A stretch of DNA of 64,000 nt from Myxococcales bacterium (GTDB taxonomy: Bacteria; Myxococcota_A; Polyangia; Haliangiales; Haliangiaceae): the NCBI GenBank assembly GCA_016717005.1, contig JADJUF010000039.1, positions 1,240,001 to 1,304,000 of the forward strand, read 5' to 3'. Below, piece after piece: positions 49,341 to 59,493 of this stretch (the first letter of the stretch is position 1; each line of letters starts with the position of its first letter). The notes under the pieces are model-generated. The model worked only from the letters and a program-made list of their open reading frames with translations. It ran no database searches and was not told where the DNA came from. The position numbers and the translations under genes are program-made.

Positions 49341-51111
49341 GCTGCCACCTCGTAGCTCGGCACCACCTGCAGGCGCGCCGCGTCGTCGGGGTGCGCCGCC
49401 AGGTGCGCCCGCAGCGCCAGCTCGGCCTGCCCCCGCGTCGCCGCCGCGGTCAGATCCCACCGCGGCGCCAGCGCGTCGGTCGTCGCGATCACGAACGTCT
49501 CTTCCACCAGCGTCAGCGCGGGCGGCGCGCCGATCGGCGGCGCGTACGCCTCGACGCCGCCGCGGCCCCGCGGCGCCTGCGCGGTCGCCGACAGCGCGGT
49601 CCCGATGAGCTGCTGCGTCACCGACGGCCGGTAGCGCCCGGCCTCCTGCCGCCGCCCGCCGGCGATCACCACCGTGTCGTAGTCGAGCGCACGCACCAGC
49701 GGCAAGCCCGCGCGCACCGTCGTCGCGCCCACCGCCACGCCCGCCACCATCTGCTCGAACCCCGGCCGCGCCAGCTTGTCGGTCTCGCTCATCGCCTCGA
49801 ACTGCGCCGGCGCGAACCACTCGGTCACCGGCGTCACCGCCGCCGCCGGCATCACCGCGTCGCCGACCCGCACCTCGGTCACCTCGAACCGGTCCACGCC
49901 GACCGGCCGACCGTGCGCGAACGCGGTGATCGTCCGATCCAGCGGCACCACCTGCTGCGTCACCGACACCGTCGCGCACGGATCCACCAGCGCCACCGGC
50001 GGCGCGCTCGCGTCGGCGTCCACCGGCGTCCCGACCACCGCCGCCGCCAGCCCCCGCGGCACCTCGGCGGCCCACGCCGCCGGCTCCGCCAGCGCCGCCT
50101 GCAGCGCCGGCCAGATCTGCCGCGCCGGCACCGTCGCCGGCGCGCCGTCCCCGAACCGCACGTGCACCGGCACGCACAGGTCGATGAACCACAGCGACAG
50201 GCACGCCTTGCCGTCGACCCGCCACGGCTGCGGCCCCTGCAGGTGGCCCTCGAAGCTCACCGCCGCCAGCGTCGTCGTCCCGCGCCGCAGCGCCACCCCC
50301 GCCCACACGTCCACCGCCAGCCCGAACGGCGAGAACTGCACCAGCGTCTCGAACCCCAGCGCCCCCGTGATGTTCAGCGGCCCCGCCGACGCGTACAGAT
50401 CGATCCGCGCGCCCAGCTGCAGCGTGTTCGACGTCAGCGCCAGGAACCCCTCCGCGTCCAGCCGCGGATCGTCCCCGGCATCCGGAACGCCAGGTCCCCC
50501 GTGATCGGGAACCCCGCGATCGTCGAGCTCCGCAGCGACGCGTCCACCGCCACCCGCTTCTGCCCGAAGTCCACCTCGCCCACCACGTCCATCGCCAGGT
50601 CGACGACCGCGTGCTCCTCCGTCGGCAGCTTCGTCGTCACCGTGCCCAGCACCACCACCCGCGCCGGCGCCGGCAGCTCCAGGAGCACCGCCAGCGTCCC
50701 CCGCACCACCGTCGGCGCGCCCCAGCCAAACTTCACCGCCGGCCCGAACACGTACCGCCCCTCCGCCGCCGGGAAGTACCGCGCCAGGTCGGTCGTCAGC
50801 CGCCCCGCCTGCGCGATCGGGTCCGCCGGGAAGAAGATGTCCCCCATGCCGGCGGGAGTGCGCAGCGCCGCCCGCAGCGCGTCCGTGTCGACGCGGCGAT
50901 GGATGCCGATCAGGCCCCCGACGCCCTCGAGCGTGAAGCCCAGCGGCAGCGGGACCGGCCGGAACTCTGCGGCGATGATGGCGGCGAGCGAGTAGCCGGG
51001 GCCCGCCGTGTCGAGCACGCCAATCGCCGCGAGCCCGACGCCGATCGCCTCGAGTGCAAGCGCGCCCGAATACCGTCCAGCGCTCGCGTCGCGCTCGATG
51101 AAGCCACCGCC
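49252..51111 (-). repeat. Conserved 3' module, copy C
   Basis: Shares near-identity with A, B and D and extends about 100 bp further 5' with D only (to 51111, codons for GGGFIERDASAGRYSG). It carries a 109-bp net deletion relative to A at 50475-50480 (A positions 35409-35520). Confidence 0.88.
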
Positions 51112-52710
51112 ACGCACTGCACTTGCATCAATCGCAAGTCCGATTGACGATGGAGGGAACCATCCAATACTCAGATCCACGGGCCCGAGGTTGCCGGGGC
51201 TGGCCCCGAGTCGAGCGCGAAACCCCGCCGAATTCATCACGAGGTGCACCGGGCCCCAGCTCAGCGCCGCTACGACCGCGACCCGCGCCTCAAGCGAGAC
51301 GTCCGTCAGTTCGAGCCCCGCACGGATCGCACCCAGCCGCAGCGGACCGATCGGCCGATCGATCGCCGTCTCGACCTCGAGCCCGCCACTGCCGGTGAAC
51401 GACAGCCCTCGCCCTGACCACCGCAGCGCCGCCGACAGCGGCACGGTAACGCCTCCACCCGGCAAGAGGCTGGCGAAGAACCCATCCCCCCCATCCGCGG
51501 CAAGGGCAGCGAGTCGCAGCTCACCGCGGTCGATGCGTACCTCCGCGAAAGCGCTCGGTAGTGCCGCGCCTCCCGCCGCGGCGCCAAGGACAAGTGAGAC
51601 TTCGTGCAGAGAGACACCGACGCCGGCGGCGGTCAACTCGACGACTGCGGCACCATCGGATGCACTCCGCCCGCCCAGCACCAGCGCCAGTGTTCCGGTC
51701 GTCGCGGCGCCCGCGCTCGTGCTGTCCCGAGGGTGAAGCGCTGGCGCGACCAGAGGCCGCAGCACGACTGCGAGCCCGCTCGCGAATGCAGCCGAGGCCT
51801 CGAGCGTCAGCGTCAGGCCTTCGCCGAGATCGAGCGCGCCACCAACGTCACCGTAGGGAACCAGGGACAGCGCGAGGCCTTCGGGCAGTCCCGGCGCGGT
51901 CGCAGGCACGGTCTGCACGACCAGATCGACGCCAACCAGATCGGTACGAATCAGCGGCAGCCATAGCTCCGCCCGTGGGCCCGCCGACTCGACCGGCGCA
52001 GTGGGAGCGAACACGCGGCTGAGTGCAGACGTCGGTCGCCGAAACTCGCCCGGCGCGCCGAGCGCGACACCCAGCGAGAACAAGCAGCCCAAGAGGCGGT
52101 CCTCATCGATCGCGGACGTTCGCCAACCATACAGCTCGCTCGCGAGGTCGCCAGGATTGCGAAATGCGTCGACTAGCCGCTCTGGGCGCAGCGTGATCCT
52201 CGTGTACGGCGGCTGATGCCGGGTTGGGTCGGCGCTTATTGGGGTGCGTTCCAGGACGCCGACGGCTGCAAGAAGCGCGTGCAACAGGGCACCGCGCCGA
52301 CGCAGCTCGCTCTCGATCAGCCAACCCAGGAGTCGCGGCTCAAACTCAATGTCGATCGCTGTCAGGTCGACCCACGCCGCGCCCAACTCGCTTCGCAGAA
52401 GCGGTGGCAGTGCACGCACCGCTGCGAGGCTCCCGGCCAGCGCCCCCGCGACCGCGAGCGCCGGTGCGACCAGGCTGGACGGCGGTGCGTCGTCGCTCTC
52501 GACCTCCATGCGAGTCTCCAGCAGCGTCGCAAGATTGTCGAGCAATCCTGCGAGCGGGCCGCCCAGGTCGCGGACACATTGCGGCACCGCGGGCACGCTC
52601 CACCCGAGGATCTCGAGCAGACGCCGCACGGCGTCGTCGGAGGTTGTCGCCAGGCCCAGCGGCTCCAGCAAGTGTCCGAGCCAGACGAGCGCGTCGTCGA
52701 TCGTGTTCAC
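49337..52710 (-). pseudogene. DUF6603-domain protein, copy C, internal deletion
   Basis: Starts at GTG 52710, overlapping the stop of the 619-aa gene (GTGA). The first 740 codons are open, including an N-terminal helical region, beta-repeat part and the shared module up to TGDLAFRM. There a 109-bp net deletion shifts the frame. The correct frame resumes from LDAEGFLALTSN to the end (VVPSYEVAA). Restoring 109 bp gives 1,160 codons. Unlike A, B and D, this copy keeps five C at 50698-50702. The deletion joins sequences ending and starting in short C/G runs. Confidence 0.78.
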
Positions 52711-54566
52711 GGTGCGCTCACGCGTGGCCGGACGACCGAAATCGGCGACTGGCTACCCCGGTAGTAGAGCCCGGGTGCCACCGACGCGTCGATGACCAGA
52801 GGAGAAAGAGAGTCGAGAAAAGGTCGAAACGCGGTGTCCGCGGCGCGTTGCGCCAGGTAGGATCTCCAGGGATCGTGGTCGGGCGCCAGTGTAGTGACGA
52901 CCGGCTGCATCAGGGGAAAGTACAGCGCATCCCCAACTGGCGGTGGTCGGAAGCCTGGGCCCGACGGGCCCGGGCCCTGACCGGCCACGGTCCGCGGGAT
53001 AGCCGCAACGGCCGCATGTGCGGACCCATACCCCCAATCATTCTGCCAGACCCCACGCGGGATCTCGATCCACCAGGCACCCGGCGCGGCGAATGATTCG
53101 TACGGATCCCAGCGTCGGAGCCTTGTCTGCCGCCACGGTGCCACCAACTCCTCCGCAGTCGGATTGGCCGCAACTGCGGCAATGACGAACTGACGCAGCC
53201 CGTCGAGAATCAACACAACCTGGTCGAGCAGGTCCATCGCCATCGCATTGTAAAGACAGGTCGCCAGGCCGTGCCCGGCGAGCCAGATCTGCGGCCCACT
53301 CGCCCGCGTACGGACCTTGCCCGTCGTGACATCGCGCTCAACGTGCATCACGTAGGAATATTCGCTCCCCCAGGCGCCGTGTACCAACATCGAGTAGATG
53401 CGACTGTTCCAGAAGACCACGAAATCTCCGATTTGCAGTTCGTGTATCGGGACTTCCAAGTTCTCGAAGTACGGGTCGGCGCTTCCGTCAGCGAGAAGGA
53501 TATCGAGGTCGCGAACGCCACTGTGCGAGATGACGGGCCCCAAGCTTGCGTAGTCGAGCGCCCGACCGGCGAAGATGGCCTCGAACGCGCCCGCGCTGCC
53601 GGTGCGCCGACACCGCGAGAACCACAACGCCTCGAGTGCCAAGGCGACGCCGACCATGTCGCAAAATAGCCACGCGCGCTGGCGAAAGTCCGGTCGCGGC
53701 AGATCGAACAGCCCAAGCAACGCGTCGGTACGCGTCACGGTCGGGGAGCCACGCATCTCGACCCAAAGCACGCCGTAGGTCGTGGCGATCGGTTGGAACG
53801 CGTCAGCCACGCTGTCGGGGAGGCGTACGGGTGGGCTGCCATCCGCCGGCTCGTAGATCATCTCCACCGCGCTTGCCTGCCAGTCGGGGTCGCCGCCAAG
53901 GATGCTCTGGAATGGGCGCACGGGGACACCGGGGTACTCGAACAACCGCATCTGGTTCCCATCGAACCAGGGCCCGGTGGCGCCACCGGGCACCTGCCAG
54001 ACGCGGATCGTCGGGCTCACATTGACGTTGTACGTCATCCGTTCAACAACACGAAGGCGCCGGTCGAAGAGATCCGCGAGGGCGTCCGCTCGCAACGTCC
54101 GCGACGCCCCAGTCCCCGACCACAACGCGTCGCCGTGCAGTGCGGCCGCTTCCCAGATGATCTGTGGAATCCATCGCGCTCGCTGAGCTAGATACTCGGC
54201 GCGTTTACGACCATGCAAGCTCCTGGCCACCATACCCGTGGATGAGGTGAGCTGCGATACGGAATCCAGATCGAGATGCGCGGGAACGAGCGCGTCGTGA
54301 ATGATCGCCGTGGGTGCCGTCAGCTCGATCAGGCGTTGTGTTACGAAGCCACTGACCACCGCTTGCTCGCGCGTGACCACGAGGGCGAGCTGCTCGGCCG
54401 CGCCCGTCGGATTGTCCTCAACGAGTGCGTGAGCGCGGCGGCGCGCGTGGATGGCGCGCAATCGATGCGTTGCCGTGGAGAGGTCCAAGCCAGCCGTGAC
54501 CAGCGCGACGATGGTGTCTTCGAGCCCCAATTCCCAGACTCCCGCTTGATGTTGCCGTGGTACCAT
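52707..54566 (-). CDS. Unknown enzyme-position protein of cassette C (619 aa)
   Basis: From ATG 54566 (MVPRQHQAGVWELG), 619 residues; longer starts would run through the divergent lipoprotein start. The open frame is uninterrupted. Features: ARWIPQIIWEAAALHGDALW, YNVNVSPTIRVWQVPGG, AWLFCDMVGVALALEALWFSRCRR, and IGDFVVFWNSRIYSMLVHGAWGSEYSYVMHVE. The last block, a GD-hydrophobic run followed by a histidine, is reminiscent of papain/NlpC-like or transglutaminase-like folds with the earlier FC as possible nucleophile, but this is weak. The stop overlaps the DUF6603 C start, the place taken by hydrolases in cassettes A, B and D. No family assigned. Confidence 0.65.
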   Translation of the reverse strand: MVPRQHQAGVWELGLEDTIVALVTAGLDLSTATHRLRAIHARRRAHALVEDNPTGAAEQLALVVTREQAVVSGFVTQRLIELTAPTAIIHDALVPAHLDLDSVSQLTSSTGMVARSLHGRKRAEYLAQRARWIPQIIWEAAALHGDALWSGTGASRTLRADALADLFDRRLRVVERMTYNVNVSPTIRVWQVPGGATGPWFDGNQMRLFEYPGVPVRPFQSILGGDPDWQASAVEMIYEPADGSPPVRLPDSVADAFQPIATTYGVLWVEMRGSPTVTRTDALLGLFDLPRPDFRQRAWLFCDMVGVALALEALWFSRCRRTGSAGAFEAIFAGRALDYASLGPVISHSGVRDLDILLADGSADPYFENLEVPIHELQIGDFVVFWNSRIYSMLVHGAWGSEYSYVMHVERDVTTGKVRTRASGPQIWLAGHGLATCLYNAMAMDLLDQVVLILDGLRQFVIAAVAANPTAEELVAPWRQTRLRRWDPYESFAAPGAWWIEIPRGVWQNDWGYGSAHAAVAAIPRTVAGQGPGPSGPGFRPPPVGDALYFPLMQPVVTTLAPDHDPWRSYLAQRAADTAFRPFLDSLSPLVIDASVAPGLYYRGSQSPISVVRPRVSAP

Positions 54567-54636
54567 CAACCTATCGCCGATGCAATGGTCCAACCCAAAA
54601 AGCTCCATCGTGACCATCGTGACAGCCGCAGCGCGA

Positions 54637-55980
54637 ATGCCACCATCGCTCGGCCTACTGTTCGTGGCAATGGCCTGTGGCCGCTCGGCGCCGCCGCCAT
54701 CCAGCGCGGGCAGCGCTGAGGCCGGCGCGGACGCAGTAACTCGTTGTGCGGCACAAGCGGTGGCGCCCGGACCGCGACGGTTCCGGCTGGACTGGAACGG
54801 CGACGGCATCGACGACCTCGCGCTCTCGGCCGCCGGAAGCGTGGCGATCTGGCTCGGCGGTCACGCCGGCCTTGGCGACGGGCCGGTGCTTCGTCTCACG
54901 GCGCCGGCGGACACCACCGGCTTTGGCGAGGCCCTCGTGCCGATCGGCGACCTCGACGGCGACGGCTTCGGCGATCTGGTGGTCGCCGCCCCGTCCACTG
55001 TCACTTCGCGCGAGCGCGGTGGCGAATTCCGAGGAGGGGCCGGGTACTTGTACCGCGGCGGTTCGAGCGCGGCGACTCCCGAGCGGCTCACCGTGCTCGG
55101 GACCGCACCACGTTTCGGCGCGTCGCTCGCCGCCGGCGATCTCGACGGCGACGGGCGCCTCGAACTGATCGCCGCAACACCCTCGAACTCGCTGGCGACC
55201 ATTCAAGGGCTGCGGCCCCGGTGGCGTGCCGGCGTCTACGTGTATGGCAGCGACCTCGCGCCCCACGCGCTGTGGCCGGCGAATCCCGACAGCCGGGACG
55301 TTATCGACGTCATCGCCGGTGGCGACCTCGACGGCGATGGGTGCGACGACGTGATCGTGCGGACCCTGCCGGCCCAACAGCGCGACGCGGCCAATTACGC
55401 ACGTTTCGCAGGAGCAGATACTGACGTCGTCGAGTTGCGCGTGTACACCGGTGGAAGTGATGGCATCGCGGCCGACCGAGGTCACGTGCTTGCACGCAGC
55501 AACAAGAGCGGTCCGCCGAGCCCACTGGTGGTACCCAACTTCGATGGAGATGGCCGCGCCGCCGTGGCCGTCGCCAAAGACCATGGGGTGTCGCTCGCTC
55601 GGCTTGGCCTCACGGGCGCCCCGGCGTGGACAGCCGAGCTGTTGTTTCCAGTCGCGCGCGCGACGATCGACTACCTGGCCACTGGAGACCTCGACGGTGA
55701 CGGTCGCAGCGATGTGATCGCCGGCTCCCACACGGCTGGTGTCATCGTGGCCTACCGCGGTGGGGCGCCGGCCGTCGCGCCCGTCACATTGTCCATGCCC
55801 CCGGCTGCACAGGTGTTCCCACTCAGCCTGTCCGTCGGCGACTTCGACGGCGATGGACGCGACGACCTCGCCGCCAGCAGCAGCGCCAGCGGCGACCACA
55901 GCCCTGACCAACTGTGGATCTATCGCGGAGACGCAACGACCCTGCTTGGAGCGCCGGTTGCGCGGCGCATGGTGCCTTGA
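54637..55980 (+). CDS. FG-GAP/VCBS-repeat lipoprotein
   Basis: A 447-residue protein from ATG 54637 (MPPSLGLLFVAMACG, a lipobox-type signal); earlier ATGs add an uncharged, unlikely extension. The mature part is an integrin-like beta-propeller: calcium-binding loops DWNGDGIDD, DLDGDGFGDL, DLDGDGRLEL, DLDGDGCDDV, NFDGDGRAAV, DLDGDGRSDV and DFDGDGRDDL at 50-70-residue spacing give seven blades. It is the only plus-strand gene in the DUF6603 locus, divergent from the 619-aa gene, and ends 4 bp from the cut end of cassette D. Like the Kelch protein of cassette B, it is a propeller lipoprotein adjacent to an enzyme gene. Confidence 0.88.
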   Translation: MPPSLGLLFVAMACGRSAPPPSSAGSAEAGADAVTRCAAQAVAPGPRRFRLDWNGDGIDDLALSAAGSVAIWLGGHAGLGDGPVLRLTAPADTTGFGEALVPIGDLDGDGFGDLVVAAPSTVTSRERGGEFRGGAGYLYRGGSSAATPERLTVLGTAPRFGASLAAGDLDGDGRLELIAATPSNSLATIQGLRPRWRAGVYVYGSDLAPHALWPANPDSRDVIDVIAGGDLDGDGCDDVIVRTLPAQQRDAANYARFAGADTDVVELRVYTGGSDGIAADRGHVLARSNKSGPPSPLVVPNFDGDGRAAVAVAKDHGVSLARLGLTGAPAWTAELLFPVARATIDYLATGDLDGDGRSDVIAGSHTAGVIVAYRGGAPAVAPVTLSMPPAAQVFPLSLSVGDFDGDGRDDLAASSSASGDHSPDQLWIYRGDATTLLGAPVARRMVP

Positions 55981-55983
55981 CCG

Positions 55984-56094
55984 CGGCACCGCCGCGCGGG
56001 TCCCGCCCGCCGCCGCGTCCGCCGCCGTCACCTGCGCCGCCGCGCCGCGCCTCACCCACGGGTAGAACCGCAGGGCCGCTTCACTGTCACTCAT
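55984..56094 (-). pseudogene. Orphan start of the 947-aa gene (after copy D)
   Basis: From ATG 56094, overlapping the DUF6603 D stop (ATGA), 37 codons match the start of the 947-aa protein (YPWVRRGAAAQVTAADAAAG, then GTRAAVP) and stop abruptly 4 bp from the end of the convergent FG-GAP gene. Confidence 0.87.
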
Positions 56095-57970
56095 GCTGCC
56101 ACCTCGTAGCTCGGCACCACCTGCAGGCGCGCCGCGTCGTCGGGGTGCGCCGCCAGGTGCGCCCGCAGCGCCAGCTCGGCCTGCCCCCGCGTCGCCGCCG
56201 CGGTCAGGTCCCACCGCGGCGCCAGCGCGTCCGTCGTCGCGACCACGTAGGTCTCTTCCACCAGCGTCAGCGCCGGCGGCGCGCCGATCGGCGGCGCGTA
56301 CGCCTCGACGCCGCCGCGGCCCCGCGGCGCCTGCGCGGTCGCCGACAGCGCGGTCCCGATGAGCTGCTGGGTCACCGACGGCCGGTAGCGCCCGGCCTCT
56401 TGCCGCCGCCCGTCGGCGATCACCACCGTGTCGTAGTCGAGCGCCCGCACCAGCGGCAAGCCCGCGCGCACCGTCGCCGCGCCCACCGCCACGCCCGCCA
56501 CCATCTGCTCGAACCCCGGCCGCGCCAGCTTGTCGGTCTCGCTCATCGCCTCGAACTGTGCCGGCGCGAACCACTCGGTCACCGGCGTCACCGCCGCCGC
56601 CGGCATCACCGCGTCGCCGACCCGCACCTCGGTCACCTCGAACCGATCGACGCCGACCGGCCGACCGTGCGCGAATGCGGTGATCGTCCGATCCAGCGGC
56701 ACCACCTGCTGCGTCACCGACAGGGTCGCGCACGGATCCACCAGCGCCACCGGCGGCTGGCTCGCGTCGGCGTCCACCGGCGTCCCGACCACCGCCGCCG
56801 CCAGCCCGCGCGGCACCTCGGCGGCCCACGCCGCCGGCTCCGCCAGCGCCGCCTGCAGCGCCGGCCAGATCTGCCGCGACGGCACCGTCGCCGGCGCGCC
56901 GTCCCCGAACCGCACGTGGATCGGCACGCACAGGTCGATGAACCACAGCGACAGGCACGCCTTGCCGTCGACCCGCCACGGCTGCGGGCCCTGCAGGTGG
57001 CCCTCGAAGCTCACCGCCGCCAACGTCGTCGTCCCGCGCCGCAGCGCCACCCCCGCCCACACGTCCACCGCCAGCCCGAACGGCGAGAACTGCACCAGCG
57101 TCTCGAACCCCAGCGCGCCCGTGATGTTCAGCGGCCCCGCCGACGCGTACAGATCGATCCGCGCGCCCAGCTGCAGCGTGTTCGACGTCAGCGCCAGGAA
57201 CCCCTCCGCGTCCAGCCGCGGATCGTCCCCGACCCCAGCTCGACCCGCACCCGCCGCAGCGTCGGAAGTCCGCCGGCGGCCGGAACTGCGAGCGGACCCC
57301 GCCGATCGCCAGCGCGAAGCGCCGCGCGCTCCCCCAGCCCATCCGGAACGCCAGGTCCCCGGGGAGCGGGAACCCCGCGATCGCCGAGCTCCGCAGCGAC
57401 GCGTCCACCGCCACCCGCCGCTGCCCGAAATCCACCTCGCCCACCACGTCCATCGCCAGGTCGACGACCGCGTGCTCCTCCGTCGGCAGCTTCGTCGTCA
57501 CGGTCCCCAGCACCACCACCCGCGCCGGCGCCGGCAGCTCCAGGAGCACCGCCAGCGTCCCCGCACCACCGTCGGCGCGCCCCAGCCAAACTTCACCGCC
57601 GGCCCGAACACGTACCGCCCCTCCGCCGCCGGGAAGTACCGCGCCAGGTCGGTCGTCAGCCGCCCCGCCTGCGCGATCGGGTCCGCCGGAAGAAGATGTC
57701 CCCCATCCCCGCCGGCGTGCGGAGCGCCGCCCGCAGCGCGTCGGTGTCGACGCGGCGATGGATGCCGATCAGGCCGCCGACGCCCTCGAGCGTGAAGCCC
57801 AGCGGCAGCGGGACCGGCCGGAACTCTGCGGCGATGATGGCGGCGAGGGAGTAGCCGGGGCCCGCCGTGTCGAGCACGCCAATCGCCGCGAGCCCGACGC
57901 CGATCGCCTCGAGTGCAAGCGCGCCCGAATACCGTCCAGCGCTCGCGTCGCGCTCGATGAAGCCACCGCC
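55984..57970 (-). repeat. Conserved 3' module, copy D
   Basis: Nearly 2 kb, near-identical to module A over its whole length and to C over its 5' extension. Its 3' limit at 55984 corresponds to 34166 in copy A, inside codon 37 of the 947-aa gene. Confidence 0.88.
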
Positions 57971-59493
57971 GGAGACCGGGCCCGCGTTGAGCCCAAGGCC
58001 GAAGCGATCAGGCGCACGCAACCCGCCGGTGACGTGCAGTGGGCCGAGGTTGCCGCCTCCGTCGGGGAAAGCCAGCGCCCCACGTAGCCCGGCGCCACCG
58101 ATCGCGACCGTCACCGGCCCGAGCGTCGCGGTCGCGCTCGCCTCGATCTCGGCGTGCACGGCGTCGCCGTCGAGCCCGATCGTGATGCGCACGCCGTCCA
58201 CCCGCGCGCGACTACCGCCGGTGCGCACCGGCAGATCGATCACGAGCGCCGCGCTCCCCCCGAGCCGCAGGCCGGCGGCCGGCGACCACGACGCGTCGAG
58301 GTCGAAGCGGGCTTCGAGCCCGCGGTCGCCGAGGGCGCCGCGCACGAAGGCGTCGCCGCCGCGGAGCACCAGCTGAACGCCGGTCAGGACAGCTCGAGGC
58401 GCGGTGTCAGCGCGACCGCGGCAGTAGGGTCGCTCCAGCTCCCGGACACCGCAAGGCCGGCGACCAATTCGTCGAACTCGATACGCGAGGCGCCGACGGC
58501 ACCGACGACCAGCAGCGGTTCGCCGCCAGCGTGGCGCGCGCCGCCGATCGCGACGTCCAGCACGGCCGTCACCGCCGGCGTAGCGAGGTTGACGGTCAGT
58601 GGCGGCCGCACCGCGAGGTCGACATCGACCGGCACAGTGGCGGTGATCGCGACCGCGCCCTGCCACGGGCCAAGGCTGTCGCCGGTGGCCACGGTCACCG
58701 CGAGCGGCTGCCGGATCGAAATGGCGAGACCGGGCGGCGACACCGTTGGGTCGGTGTGCATCGCCATCCCATACAGCTCGACCCCGGCCGGCAGGCCGAG
58801 CGGCTCGAGGACGGTCGCCTCGTGGCCCAACTGTTCGACGAGAACGGCGACAGCGTGGTGGAGCGTGACGCCGTCGAAGTCTGGCTCGCCCCAGGCGTAG
58901 ACCTCGCGCAGGAGCTGCCAGGGATCGCGGAACAGGGTCAGGAGCCGGTCGCCGCGGAAGCGCGGCTCGGCGTGCTCGAGCACCAAGCCGGCGTTTGCCG
59001 CGACCTCGACCTGCTCGATCACGCCCGCCAGCTGCAAGACCTGGCGAGCGCGTGGGTAGTGCTCGGCGAGGAGGCCGATCAACGCCTCGTGGAGCAGCCG
59101 GCCGCGCAGCGCGCCAGCGAACGCGGCCAGGTCGTCGCGCTCGGTCGCTGACAGGTCGGTCGCCGACGTCGACAGCACGGCGAGTTGGTCCATCGCGCCC
59201 GCGATCGCGCCGGTCACCGCGGCCACCGCGGCGATCAACTCGGCGCCTGCGGTGATCCTGCCGGCGCCACTGGCCGCCTCGAATGTCTCGCGCGCGGCCT
59301 CGAGCCCACCGGCCGCCTCCTGCACCACCGACCAGGCGGCGATCAGCATTGCGTCGCCGGTCACCGATGGCCGGGCACGCAGGCCCATCCGCCGGAACAG
59401 CGCGACGGTCGTATCCGGCCAGGGCTGATCGCTGAGCGCGCCCAGCGCGGTCGCGATCTGGCTCGCGCCCCAGTGATGTACCGCCGCGCTCAC
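56091..59493 (-). pseudogene. DUF6603-domain protein, copy D, five -1 frameshifts
   Basis: Starts at GTG 59493, overlapping the S8 gene stop (GTGA). Five places lack one base relative to sibling copies or to the expected reading: CC for CCC near 58384; CCGG for CCGGG near 57689; CCCC for CCCCC at 57559-57562; CGTCGGAAG for CGTCGGGAAG near 57265; and CCCC for CCCCC near 57227. 3,403 + 5 is divisible by three and gives 1,135 codons, matching copies A (1,130) and C (1,160). The N-terminal part (FRDPWQLLREVYAWGEPDFDG) is distinct. Every break is in a G/C run. Confidence 0.78.

Noticed and set aside
48858..50306. A 482-codon minus-strand protein spanning copy C and the Kelch start
   Set aside because: It is a chimera of a shifted DUF6603 reading, the orphan start of the 947-aa gene, and the Kelch signal peptide; these belong to three different genes.
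34166..57970. The 1.8-kb modules as transposons
   Set aside because: They have no transposase, no terminal inverted repeats and no target duplications; their limits fall inside coding sequence, which fits recombination between homologous genes.
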